From Actinomycetales bacterium Actino_02 (lineage in GTDB: Bacteria > Actinomycetota > Actinomycetes > Propionibacteriales > Propionibacteriaceae): a stretch of 64,000 bases of DNA. Shown piece by piece: positions 48,582 to 58,838 of the stretch. Below the pieces are notes generated by a model that ran no database searches, was not told the origin of the DNA, and worked only from the letters and a program-made list of their open reading frames with translations. Numbering within the stretch: position 1 is the first letter of the stretch; each line of letters opens with the position of its first letter. The translations under genes and the position numbers were made by a program. Location of the stretch: positions 186,001-250,000 of the forward strand of contig LUYM01000020.1 of the NCBI GenBank assembly GCA_001603275.1, given 5' to 3'.

Positions 48582-49955
48582 ATGCGGTCACCGCGCTGGC
48601 TGGTGGCTGCTGCAGCGCTGTCGCTGATCCTGACGGGCTGCAGCCCGTCAGCGGTGCCCCCAAACGCGGGGCCGGCTCGGTCCGACTCGGTCGCGCCTGA
48701 CTTCGATGGCGACGGTACGGCCGATCTCGTCTATGGCATCGGTTCGACGCATGGCCGGGTCGCGGTCAGTTATGGCTCCGGGAAGACGGTGAGCTTTGAG
48801 CGCACCGACGTCGGCGGCCCGGCGTCCGAGAGCGACGACAACGTTCGCGGCTTCGGCGACGGAGTACTGGCCGCCGACCTCAATGCCGACGGGTTCAGCG
48901 ACTTGGTCGTGGTCGACTCCACCGTCGATGCGGGTGGCTCGGCGGTGTACCTGATCTTCGGGGCCGACGACGGGCTGAACCTCGCCCAGGCCCACCGCTA
49001 TCCGGTGGCCGGTGTTGGTGGCACCCCGGCGCTGCTCAGCGCACCCGACCCGCTGCTGGTCGTGGCCGGCGGTGGGGACGGTGATGGCGGTGCCCTCACC
49101 ACGTTCCGGATCGGCTCCGACGGCCTTCCGCTCGGCGCCGCGGCGATCCTCACCCAGCGCTCGCTCACTGGCGAGGCCAACCCCGGTGACCGGTTCGGCG
49201 CGGCGCTGGCCGCCAGCGCCGACACGCTGGTGGTCGGGGTGCCCGGTAAGGACGTCGGCACGGCCAAGGACGCCGGTGCGGTCTTCGTGGCCACCTATCA
49301 GGGCCAGGGAGTGCTCAGTGGACGTTTGGAGACGATCGACCCTGCCCGGCGCGGCGACGGTCCCCGCGCTGGTGATCGGCTGGGTGCCAGCGTCGCGGTA
49401 GCGGACGGCCAGGTGGCCGCCGGAATGCCCGGACGCACGGTCGGCCGACCCGACGCCGGGGCCGTGCTGGTCTTTCCGGTGGGGAGCTTCGGCAGTGCTC
49501 GAATGATCGATGAGTCCGCCACTGAGCTGTCGGGGAAGCCCGCGAGCGGCGAGCAGTTCGGGTCCTCGGTGGCCCTGATCCGGGTCTGTGATGGTGCCCC
49601 GGGGGTGCTGGTGGGCGCGTTCGGGGAGGCCGTCGATGGCGTCGACGGAGCAGGCGCGGCGTGGGTGATCCCGCTGACGGCCTCCGCCGACTGTCCGGCC
49701 AAGAGGATCGCCGAGGGTGGAGTGTTGTCCGGGCGTCCCACCCAGATGGGGTTGGTCGGGGCGGTGGTTGGCTGGCTGCGGACCGGATCCGAGCCGGCCG
49801 ACACGGTGATCGTGGCGGCCCCGAGCCGCACCGAGGACAGCGTGGCCGCGAGGGTCTTCCGGGTCCCGCCGCCCTATGCCGACTCGGCGGTGGTTGCCGA
49901 TGGTTTGCTGCTCAACGAGGAGGGGACCATCGCGCTCAGCTCGGTGGCGGGCTGA
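48582..49955 (+). CDS. FG-GAP repeat lipoprotein (first of a pair)
   Basis: The 457-residue protein has a lipobox LTGC (Cys20) and an integrin-like beta-propeller. Calcium-binding-like repeats begin DFDGDGTADLVYG and DLNADGFSDLVVV, followed by GDRFGAALAASADTLVVGVPG, GDRLGASVAVADGQVAAGMPG and GEQFGSSVALIR. It is anchored outside the membrane. GGGGAG precedes the ATG, only 12 bp after secA. Function is unknown. Confidence 0.88.
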   Translation: MRSPRWLVAAAALSLILTGCSPSAVPPNAGPARSDSVAPDFDGDGTADLVYGIGSTHGRVAVSYGSGKTVSFERTDVGGPASESDDNVRGFGDGVLAADLNADGFSDLVVVDSTVDAGGSAVYLIFGADDGLNLAQAHRYPVAGVGGTPALLSAPDPLLVVAGGGDGDGGALTTFRIGSDGLPLGAAAILTQRSLTGEANPGDRFGAALAASADTLVVGVPGKDVGTAKDAGAVFVATYQGQGVLSGRLETIDPARRGDGPRAGDRLGASVAVADGQVAAGMPGRTVGRPDAGAVLVFPVGSFGSARMIDESATELSGKPASGEQFGSSVALIRVCDGAPGVLVGAFGEAVDGVDGAGAAWVIPLTASADCPAKRIAEGGVLSGRPTQMGLVGAVVGWLRTGSEPADTVIVAAPSRTEDSVAARVFRVPPPYADSAVVADGLLLNEEGTIALSSVAG

Positions 49956-50139
49956 TTCTGCGCGATTGCCGTGGGTTCTGCGGCTCGATTCGTCGCCACG
50001 CGGACGAGTTGGCCTCCATTGCCCCGCCGGTGACGGTCTTGCGCGAAGGAACTGTACGACTTTCTCCCGCAGGGGTCTGATCGACCCTGCGGATCGCTAC
50101 GGTGAAAGAAGTCCTTGCCAGCGCGTATTGGGAGCCCGA

Positions 50140-51519
50140 ATGAGATCAGTGTCGACCATTCTTGCCACAGTCACGGCCGTCGGTCTGTTGAGCTGCCTGC
50201 CAGCGGCCCCGATGGCGATGGCGGTGATGCCCCAGACGCCGGCGCCGGTGGCCGGAGCGAGCCCGGACTTCGACGGCGACGGGCTGGCCGACATTGTCTA
50301 CGGGCTCAACGGCGAGGTCACCGAGGGTGCTGTCCGTGTTGTCTATGGCAGCGGACGCACTCAGGAGATCACTCGGGGCGTCGGTGATGACATGTCGTCC
50401 GACTTCGGGCGAGTGATCCTGGCCCGGGACTTCAACGGCGACGGGTACTGCGACCTCGCCGTGACGGATTCGCCGTACTACCTGACGTCGAGGTCGGCGA
50501 CGATCGTGATCATCCTCGGCAGTGCTGAGGGACTGGAGGAGACGGCCGACAGGTCCTACGCCGCACCGGCGGGGGCACGGCAGTTCGGCCTGTCTTTGGC
50601 ATTCCTCAGTGCACCTTCGCGGCTTCTGGTGGTCGGGGCCGAGCAGGCTGATGTCCCTGGCGGTTCGCTGGCTGCGTACCCGATCGGCTCGGATGGGCTG
50701 CCGTCGGGCTCCCCGTTCTGGATCAATCAGTCTTCGGCAGGAGTTCCCGGCACGGCTGAGTCGGGGGACCGGTTCGGTGAGGCCGTGGCGGCGTCCGGAT
50801 CGACGCTGGTGGTCGGTGTCCCCGGTGAGGACATCGGCAAGATCAAGGATGCGGGCAATGTCGTTCTTCTCACCTATGCCGGAGGGCAACGCTTCAGCGG
50901 AGTCGCGTACGGGCAGAACTCGGCCGGTGTGCCGGACAAGGCCGAGGCCTACGACGAGTTCGGGGCCTCGGTCGCCATCGGGCGCGGAGTGGTGGCCGTC
51001 GGGGTGCCGGGAGAGGAGAAGCAGGGCGGCCTTGTCCAGCTCTTCACTCTGTCCGGATCCAAGCTGAAGCCCCTGGCTGCCATTGACCAGAACAGCAGCG
51101 GCGTCCCCGGAGTGGGCGAGCGTCACGATCGCTTCGGCGCGGCGGTCGCCATCGCCGAGGTCTGCGCGGGCAAGACCGGCGTCGTAGTGGGCGGGCCCGG
51201 CGAGAGCTTCCTGACCGGCGAGGACGGAGCAGCCTGGGTGATTCCGGTGAAGCGCACGTCGAGCTGCAAGGCGCGGCTGATTGCGGAGAACGGCATTCTC
51301 GGCGGCACCTTGGCGCGCGATGGGCGCAAGCTCGGCTCGGTGGTGGCAGTTCTCAATCACGTCGGCACAACTCCGGACACCGTCTTGGTGGGTTTGCGTG
51401 GAAGCGAGGATGTCGGCCTTGGCCGGCTTTACGCGGTTGCCGCGCCGTACACCGCGGGTCACGTCGCCTGGAGTGACACCAACATCGACAACCTGTGGGG
51501 CTTCGCGCTGAGTCGCTGA
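50140..51519 (+). CDS. FG-GAP repeat secreted protein (second of a pair)
   Basis: The 459-residue paralogue shares the propeller plan of its neighbour: DFDGDGLADIVYG, DFNGDGYCDLAV, GDRFGEAVAASGSTLVVGVPGEDIG, YDEFGASVAIG and HDRFGAAVAIAEVC. The signal peptide has a weak lipobox (LLSC, Cys18) and could instead be cleaved after AMA. The ATG at 50140 follows GGGAG. The 184-bp gap before it holds a TACGGT -10-like element and no gene. Confidence 0.86.
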   Translation: MRSVSTILATVTAVGLLSCLPAAPMAMAVMPQTPAPVAGASPDFDGDGLADIVYGLNGEVTEGAVRVVYGSGRTQEITRGVGDDMSSDFGRVILARDFNGDGYCDLAVTDSPYYLTSRSATIVIILGSAEGLEETADRSYAAPAGARQFGLSLAFLSAPSRLLVVGAEQADVPGGSLAAYPIGSDGLPSGSPFWINQSSAGVPGTAESGDRFGEAVAASGSTLVVGVPGEDIGKIKDAGNVVLLTYAGGQRFSGVAYGQNSAGVPDKAEAYDEFGASVAIGRGVVAVGVPGEEKQGGLVQLFTLSGSKLKPLAAIDQNSSGVPGVGERHDRFGAAVAIAEVCAGKTGVVVGGPGESFLTGEDGAAWVIPVKRTSSCKARLIAENGILGGTLARDGRKLGSVVAVLNHVGTTPDTVLVGLRGSEDVGLGRLYAVAAPYTAGHVAWSDTNIDNLWGFALSR

Positions 51520-51536
51520 CTCTTTCCGGATTCGCC

Positions 51537-51566
51537 CTAGCCGGCCGACACCTGTCGGCCGGCTAG
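51537..51566. terminator. bidirectional hairpin overlapping a stop codon
   Basis: CTAGCCGGCCGACA (51537-51550) and TGTCGGCCGGCTAG (51553-51566) are perfect 14-nt inverted arms. It lies between two convergent genes and includes the last codons and TAG of the Rv3235-like gene. No T-run follows on either side, so it acts by structure or needs a factor. Confidence 0.75.
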
Positions 51567-52040
51567 GTGCACTGTCGGTGGCTCCAGCGCGATTGCCAGT
51601 TGGGTGATCTGCCAGCGGCCGTGCCAGCGAGTCAGCCGCAGCGCGGCCGCTCGGGAGCGTCCGGCCTGACGCAAGTGGAGGGCTACCTCGACCGCGCGCG
51701 GGTGCGGCTGTTGAATGCGCAGCGAGAGGAGCCGAAGGTCGCGACTGGCGCGTTGCGGCCGGACGATCTCGATCACGCTCATCACGTCGGGACTCAGCCA
51801 CGGTTCCAGCTGGTGCAGTGGCCGACGCCCGGCCAGCGTCTCCACCATGGCACTGGTCAGATCCCGGGCCAGTCGACGCAGCTCGGCCGGGACGAAGGCT
51901 GTTGCGTCGATCACTTCGGGAGCACCGGCCCACGGCAGCAGCGGCTGGTCGGGGGATGGCCACAGCGGCGGCTCGAACAATGGCGTCGACGGCGGCCCCA
52001 GGTACGGTACCGGGCGGTAGGTGGCCTGGCTTGGGTCCAT
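51537..52040 (-). CDS. Rv3235-like family protein
   Basis: The 167-residue protein matches the actinobacterial Rv3235 family, commonly encoded beside secA. The N-terminal 55 residues are Pro-rich, and the conserved part has LARDLTSAMVETLAGRRPLHQLEPWLSPDV and, near the C-terminus, RWHGRWQITQLAIALE. A GGAGG site lies close upstream of the ATG. Function is unknown. The final codons VSAG lie in a terminator hairpin. Confidence 0.82.
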   Translation of the reverse strand: MDPSQATYRPVPYLGPPSTPLFEPPLWPSPDQPLLPWAGAPEVIDATAFVPAELRRLARDLTSAMVETLAGRRPLHQLEPWLSPDVMSVIEIVRPQRASRDLRLLSLRIQQPHPRAVEVALHLRQAGRSRAAALRLTRWHGRWQITQLAIALEPPTVHLAGRQVSAG

Positions 52041-52124
52041 GTTTCCTCCTGGTCCCAGCTTGGCCCGGTCGGAACCGGGGCGAATAGCCGAATCCGGCAA
52101 CCTGTGGATGAGTAGGGTTGGCCC

Positions 52125-53378
52125 GTGAGCGAGTTCGTCTCGGTCACCGAGGCGGCGCTGCTGGCCCGGGACCAACCGAAGAAGCCGTGGCAGCAGGTGT
52201 TCGTGCTGCTGTTGGCTGGTGCTGTGACCAGGGCGGAGCTGATCGCCCGGATCAATGAGCGGATCAGCTACGCGCCGCGCTTCCGGCGCCGCGTCGAAGG
52301 CTGGCCGGTGGCTGCTTGGGTGGACGACCCGAGCTTCAGTGTGGCCGGTCACGTCCGGCAACAGCGGCTGCCTGCGGGCCAAAACCTCGAGCAGTGGCTG
52401 GCCGAACTGCTCACCGAGCCGTTGGATCCGGAACATCCCTTGTGGCAGGCCATCGTGCTGGATCAGGTCGCGCCCGGCCGCCAGGCGCTGGTGTTCCGCT
52501 GCCATCCCGCGCTGGTCGACGGCTACGACCACGTCCATCTGCTGCAGGAACTGCTGGACGAGCGGCCGGTCGCTGAGATCGGAACCGCGCCCAGTTGGGA
52601 GCCGCAGCCGGCGCCAGGTTTGGGAGTGGCGCTGTCCGGCCTGCGGGATCCGCTGCAGGCCGCCCAAGAGGTCGCCGGGGGGCTGTTCGGCCTGGTCGAG
52701 AACGCCGTCCGCTCGGTCACTGTCACCGAGCAGGTGCAGTATCTGGCCACGGCCGAAGTCGAGCTGGCCGCTGTGAAGGTGGTTCGCAACGGCTTCGCCT
52801 GCACCGTCCACGACGTGCTGTTGGCCCTGGTCACGGCCGGCCTACGCGGGCAGGTTCGGCGACAGGGCCGAACCGCGGCCGACCCGGTGGCGCTGGTCCC
52901 GCTGGCGATCAACGAGCCGGCCGTCCTGGAGTCGGCGATCGGCTGTCGAATCGCGCCGTCGTGGCTGTCGTTGCCGGTGGCCGAGCCGTCGGCCGCCGAG
53001 CGCTTGTCCACCATCGCCACGTTGACCCGAGTTCGTGCTGATAGCGGCCAGTGCGTCCGAGTGCCTGAACTCGTCGAACTCGCCGGCTTCGCCCCACCGA
53101 CGCTGCATGCAGTGACCGTCGGCAGCGTCGGAGCAGGACGCGCCCATCAGGTGCTGGTCGCTGACGTCCCCGGCCCAGGGCGGGCCCGCTACCTGGGTGC
53201 GGCGTTGGTTGAGCAGGTCTTCGGGTGCACCGCCACCACTGACGCCGAGGAGTTATCGGTCACAGTGACCAGTTACCGCGGCCGGATCAGCCTGGCCGCC
53301 GTCTCGACGCACCCACTGGACGGTTGGGCCGAGGATCTCGCCGCCGAACTCGCCACGCTGATCAAGGAGGCCCAGTGA
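52125..53378 (+). CDS. wax ester synthase/diacylglycerol acyltransferase (WS/DGAT) family protein
   Basis: The 417-residue acyltransferase would make storage lipid by moving an acyl group from acyl-CoA to an alcohol or diacylglycerol. The N-terminal motif is CHPALVDG, where the family usually has HHxxxDG; the second, catalytic His is kept and the first is Cys. The second domain begins with [20 protein letters not shown]. The GTG start at 52125 lies 6 nt after TAGGGT, a leaderless layout. It overlaps the next gene by 4 bp. Confidence 0.82.
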   Translation: MSEFVSVTEAALLARDQPKKPWQQVFVLLLAGAVTRAELIARINERISYAPRFRRRVEGWPVAAWVDDPSFSVAGHVRQQRLPAGQNLEQWLAELLTEPLDPEHPLWQAIVLDQVAPGRQALVFRCHPALVDGYDHVHLLQELLDERPVAEIGTAPSWEPQPAPGLGVALSGLRDPLQAAQEVAGGLFGLVENAVRSVTVTEQVQYLATAEVELAAVKVVRNGFACTVHDVLLALVTAGLRGQVRRQGRTAADPVALVPLAINEPAVLESAIGCRIAPSWLSLPVAEPSAAERLSTIATLTRVRADSGQCVRVPELVELAGFAPPTLHAVTVGSVGAGRAHQVLVADVPGPGRARYLGAALVEQVFGCTATTDAEELSVTVTSYRGRISLAAVSTHPLDGWAEDLAAELATLIKEAQ

Positions 53379-53836
53379 GCCTGTTGTTCATCCCGCTGAC
53401 CCCGGCCGAACTGGCCGCCTGGGCTGGTGGTGGCCGACTCGGCTGGCCGCGTCCGGGGTTCACGGCGAACGCCGGTCTGCGTGCCGCATTCGAGACCGGT
53501 GACGAGGAGGAGGCCGAGCACATCGCGCTGCTGGTCGCCTCGGTGGCCGGCTTGGCTCGGCATGGCGTGCGGCTGGTCGTGGTGGCCGAAGGTGTCGGTG
53601 AGCCGTCCGGGGATCCCGACTTCGGTGAGCTTCGGGTGTCCGAGCTGCCCTACGCGGCGGTGCAGGCCATCTTCGCTGAGGAGGCTGATCCGGCCGCTGT
53701 GCGGCCCGCAGCGAGTGCCGCCAGCGGCCGAGACCTGGCTGCAGCCTGGGACGATCCCGCCGTGATCGCGCTACTGGAGAATGCTGACCTGCTCTGGCAT
53801 GGCCCGGAGGAATGGGGTGCACTGGTAGTGAGCTGA
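53375..53836 (+). CDS. DUF6912 family protein
   Basis: The 153-residue protein resembles DUF6912, a small actinobacterial family of unknown function found near secA. It begins [16 protein letters not shown]; the central part has [10 protein letters not shown] and the end [23 protein letters not shown]. No membrane segment is present. Its GTG overlaps the WS/DGAT stop as GTGA. Confidence 0.82.
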   Translation: MSLLFIPLTPAELAAWAGGGRLGWPRPGFTANAGLRAAFETGDEEEAEHIALLVASVAGLARHGVRLVVVAEGVGEPSGDPDFGELRVSELPYAAVQAIFAEEADPAAVRPAASAASGRDLAAAWDDPAVIALLENADLLWHGPEEWGALVVS

Positions 53837-53857
53837 CCGCCCACGGAGGGAGCGCCG

Positions 53858-54658
53858 ATGCCGAGATCGATCTGGAAGGGCGCCATCTCCTTTGGCCTGG
53901 TCACGATTCCAGTGAAGGTCTTCGGGGCCACCGAGGAACGTGACATCAGCTTCCGGCAAGTGCATTCGAGCGACGGCGGACGGATCCGCTACCAGCGAGT
54001 GTGTGAGGTGTGTGGCGAGGAAGTCGCCTATGCCGACATCGCCAAGGGCTTCGAAGCCGATGACGGGCGAATGGCCATCCTGGAGCCGGACGACTTCGCC
54101 GGGCTGCCCGCAGCCGAAGGCAAGACCGTCGACGTCAAGCAGTTCGTCGAGCTGGCAGAGATCGACCCGATCTACTTCGATCGCACCTACCTGCTGGCCC
54201 CGGAGAAGGCCGGGCTGAAGCCGTACGTCCTGCTCCGTCGGGCACTGGCCGACTCCGGTCGGGCTGCGGTGGTGAAGGTGGCGCTGCGCAACAAGGAGTC
54301 GCTGGCGTTGATCCGTCCCGTGGGGGAGGTGCTGCGGCTGCACACCATGCTGTGGCCCGACGAGCTGCGGGACACCGGGTTCGCCGCTCCCGAGGCCGAA
54401 GTGAAGGTCAGCGATGCCGAGGTGTCGATGGCCGAGCTGCTGATCGACCAGCTATCCGGTGAGTTCGATCCGGCTGCCTACACCGATGACTATCGAGAAG
54501 CGCTCACCGAGGTGATCAACGCCAAACTGGAGGGCATCGTCCCGCCGGAGACGGCCGCGCCGACCGACACCGGAGGCCAGGTGGTGGACCTGGTGGCGGC
54601 GCTGAAGGCGTCTGTCGAAGCTGCCAAGAAGCGCCGGGACGAGGCTGCGGCTAGCTGA
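53858..54658 (+). CDS. ku: DNA end-binding protein Ku
   Basis: The 266-residue bacterial Ku is a homodimer that threads onto DNA double-strand ends for non-homologous end joining. The start MPRSIWKGAISFGLVTIPVKV is diagnostic, as are RVCEVCGEEVAYADIAKGFE and the C-terminal basic tail. The partner ligase LigD is not in the window. The gene lies 21 bp after the DUF6912 gene. Confidence 0.96.
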   Translation: MPRSIWKGAISFGLVTIPVKVFGATEERDISFRQVHSSDGGRIRYQRVCEVCGEEVAYADIAKGFEADDGRMAILEPDDFAGLPAAEGKTVDVKQFVELAEIDPIYFDRTYLLAPEKAGLKPYVLLRRALADSGRAAVVKVALRNKESLALIRPVGEVLRLHTMLWPDELRDTGFAAPEAEVKVSDAEVSMAELLIDQLSGEFDPAAYTDDYREALTEVINAKLEGIVPPETAAPTDTGGQVVDLVAALKASVEAAKKRRDEAAAS

Positions 54659-54705
54659 TTCGCTGCGATTCGGCCCGGGCGGACGGCTGGGCGTAGAGTC
54701 GGAAC

Positions 54706-56330
<1,625 letters not shown>

Positions 56331-56334
<4 letters not shown>

Positions 56335-56939
56335 TCGACCGGTTGACGCAGGATCGTCCGCAGCTTGGCGGGGGCGGTCTTGGTGAAGTCGGACAGGTAG
56401 AGCTCGTGGTGGCGTCCGCGCAGCGTGAAGCCACGCTCGGGGATGAACTGGCTGTGCAGTCGATGCAGAGTCTCAGCCTCGTCGTCGAACGGGCCCAGAT
56501 GCAGGGTCTGGACGCAGCGGCCCTCGTCCAGCTGCTCGAGGCGGAGCATGTCGATAGTCGGCCCTGCCTTGGCGCGGACGGCGTCGCGGGCTGCCTGGAA
56601 GAGCTCGGTGGTGATCCAGTCGGGCACCATCATCAGCAGCGTCCAGTCCCAGGTGGACTTGTCCAAGGCCGTGGTGAAGGTGGACGGGTCGGCTGACGAC
56701 CACAGCCCCTCCAACGGCATCACGGTGTAGTCGCGTCCGAGTTCGTTCTTCGAGGTGAACTTCAGCTTGTAGCCGACGCTGAACAACGCACCGATCGCCT
56801 CGCTGAACGGGCCGCCGGCGTTCGGATCGCCGTGCCCGTCGATCATCAGGTAGTTCAGCGGTGGCACCTCGATGACCTCGAACACTCCGGCGCGCGCGGT
56901 GTAGCTGGGCAGTGACTTCTTGAAGTCGATCTTCTCCAT
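56331..56939 (-). CDS. GyrI-like small-molecule binding domain protein
   Basis: The 202-residue protein has the tandem SHS2 GyrI-like fold of a stand-alone ligand-binding domain, without a DNA-binding part. Typical are VIEVPPLNYLMIDGHGDPN, LEGLWSS, and the end GRHHELYLSDFTKTAPAKLRTILRQPV. Relatives hydrolyse or bind small toxic compounds. The ATG at 56939 follows GAGAGG; an upstream ATG at 56990 lacks support. Confidence 0.85.
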
Positions 56940-57045
56940 GGGGGCCTCTCGTCGCGACCATGAGACACCCTCCCATCGCGGAAGAGTCAAGAGGACTGGG
57001 GCGGTTTGTCAGCAGGTGGCGAGCCGTGCGGCCTAGGCTGCCAGC

Positions 57046-58110
57046 GTGTGGAGCATGAGGGTGCGGCAACGACGCCACGCCGGTAGTTCTTCGGTGGCCG
57101 GGCGTCCTGTGCTCGGCTGGGTGTTGGCGGTGCTCGCTCTGGCTCTGCTGGGGTCGTTCGGCTACATGATCCTCGAGGGCTGGAGCTTCTTCGACGCCCT
57201 CTACATGGCGGTGACCACCATGACCACCGTCGGCTTCCGCGAGGTACATGAGCTGGACTGGGCGGGCCGACTCTGGACGATGGTGATGGCGCTGTCGGCG
57301 ATCGGAGTGATTTTCGGGACCGTCGGAGTGGTGGCCGAGAACGTGATGGCCGATGTGGCCAGCGGCAGGAGGAGGGCCAAGCGGATGGATCGCACTATCA
57401 GCAAACTGAGCGGGCACTACGTGGTGTGCGGCTATGGACGAGTGGGCTCGATGGTCGCCCGGGAACTGGTCGAGGACGGTCACCAGGTGGTGGTCATCGA
57501 TGTCGGTGAAGACTCGCTGCGGCGAGCCGAAGCCGACGACTATCTGGTGGTGCACGGCGACGGGGCTTCCGAGGCGGTGCTGCGGCAAGCCGGGGTGGAG
57601 CGAGCCAAGGGTCTGGTCAGCGCCATCGACTCCGACGCCCACAACGTCTACGTGACCCTCTCGGCGCGGGCGCTGAACCCCGAACTGTTCATCGTGGCCC
57701 GGGCCGGTGCGGAGAACGTCATCTCCAAGCTGCTGCAGGCCGGGGCCGACCGGGCGGTCTCGCCCTATGTGATGGCCGGGCGGCGAATCGTGAACCTTGC
57801 CTTGCGTCCGGCCGTCGTGGAGTTCATCGACGCGGCCCTGACCAGGCAAAGCCTCGCCTTCGGAATGGAGGAAGTGCTGGCCACCCCCGGCGGCCAGTTG
57901 GTCGGCAAGACCATCGGGGAGTTGCGCTCTGAGGGGGTGCTCACCATGGCGATTCTTCGCGAGGGCGGCTCATATGAGGCCACGCCGCCGGATGGACGAG
58001 TGGTGGAAGCGGGCGAGTTGTTGATCGTTTCCGGGGTGAGCGAGGCCCTGGATCGGTTGGGTCAGATCGCTCCGATCGGCCGGAATTCGGGGGATCGCGC
58101 CGGCTGGTGA
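57046..58110 (+). CDS. potassium channel protein with RCK (TrkA-N/TrkA-C) domain
   Basis: The 354-residue protein has two membrane helices (about 22-42 and 75-98) around a pore loop, then an RCK Rossmann domain (YVVCGYGRVGSMVARELVEDGH) and a TrkA-C domain near the C-terminus. The filter reads TTVGFR instead of TVGYG, so the second glycine is replaced by Arg. It should form a tetrameric ligand-gated channel. The GTG at 57046 lies 6 nt after TAGGCT. Confidence 0.9.
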   Translation: MWSMRVRQRRHAGSSSVAGRPVLGWVLAVLALALLGSFGYMILEGWSFFDALYMAVTTMTTVGFREVHELDWAGRLWTMVMALSAIGVIFGTVGVVAENVMADVASGRRRAKRMDRTISKLSGHYVVCGYGRVGSMVARELVEDGHQVVVIDVGEDSLRRAEADDYLVVHGDGASEAVLRQAGVERAKGLVSAIDSDAHNVYVTLSARALNPELFIVARAGAENVISKLLQAGADRAVSPYVMAGRRIVNLALRPAVVEFIDAALTRQSLAFGMEEVLATPGGQLVGKTIGELRSEGVLTMAILREGGSYEATPPDGRVVEAGELLIVSGVSEALDRLGQIAPIGRNSGDRAGW

Positions 58111-58115
58111 GCCAC

Positions 58116-58144
58116 TTGACGTAATCGAACAAGCGTTCGATCAT
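58116..58144 (+). promoter_or_regulatory. SOS promoter with LexA box for the mutasome operon
   Basis: TTGACG (58116-58121) and GATCAT (58139-58144) are separated by exactly 17 bp, and a perfect actinobacterial LexA box, TCGAAC-N4-GTTCGA (58125-58140), lies in the spacer. The GTG at 58151 is 6 nt after the -10, so the transcript is probably leaderless. Damage-induced cleavage of LexA should switch on imuA-imuB-dnaE2. Confidence 0.88.
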
Positions 58145-58150
58145 GGACGG

Positions 58151-58837
58151 GTGAAAGCCGCCTTCGCCGTCCCTTCCTCCGCCAGCTCGGCGGAGCTGTT
58201 GGAGTCGTTGCGCGCGCAGGTGGCCACTGCCGAAGCGCGAGTTCGGCAGCAGCCTTTCGGGCTGGATCCGGTGCTGGCCGGCTTGCTGGGGGAGCCGGGG
58301 CTGAAGCCGGGGGCGGCTTACTGCCTGGGGGCCTCCGGGGCGCTGCTGAATGTGCTGTTGGCTGCCGCCTCGGCGCAAGGCCACTGGTGTGGTGCGGTGG
58401 GGATCCCGACCCTGGCAGCAGAGGCGGCGGCAGCAGCAGGAGTGAATCTGGAGCGGCTGGTGCTGGTGCCCGAGCCGGGCGAGCAGTGGCTGGCCGCCAC
58501 CGCCGCACTGGCCGAGGTGATCCCGGTGCTGGCGCTGCGTCCGCCCGGACGGGTACGCGAGGCCGATGCTGCCCGGCTGGCGGCCCGGCTGCGCGATCGC
58601 GGCGGAGTGCTGTTGGTGGCCGGCGACTGGCCACGGGCCGAGGCCCGGTTCACGATCGGCTCCCGCAGCTGGCAAGGCCTGGGGCTCGGCCACGGCCATC
58701 TGCGCAGTCAAGAGGTGCAGGTGTCGGTGACGTCCAAGCGTTACCCGTCCGGGCGCACTGCGAGGGTGCTGCTGCCGGCCGCCGACGGCAGGCTGCAGGC
58801 CATCGAGGCATCCAGTCCGTTGCGAGCGGTCGGCTGA
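58151..58837 (+). CDS. imuA: ImuA-like mutasome protein
   Basis: The 228-residue protein occupies the first place of the SOS mutasome cassette, as ImuA' does in actinobacteria. It has a degenerate RecA-like fold; the P-loop region reads CLGASGALLNVLLAAASA, without a Walker lysine. It links ImuB and DnaE2 in relatives. The GTG at 58151 is set by the promoter just upstream. It ends one base before imuB. Confidence 0.82.
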   Translation: MKAAFAVPSSASSAELLESLRAQVATAEARVRQQPFGLDPVLAGLLGEPGLKPGAAYCLGASGALLNVLLAAASAQGHWCGAVGIPTLAAEAAAAAGVNLERLVLVPEPGEQWLAATAALAEVIPVLALRPPGRVREADAARLAARLRDRGGVLLVAGDWPRAEARFTIGSRSWQGLGLGHGHLRSQEVQVSVTSKRYPSGRTARVLLPAADGRLQAIEASSPLRAVG

Positions 58838-58838
58838 A

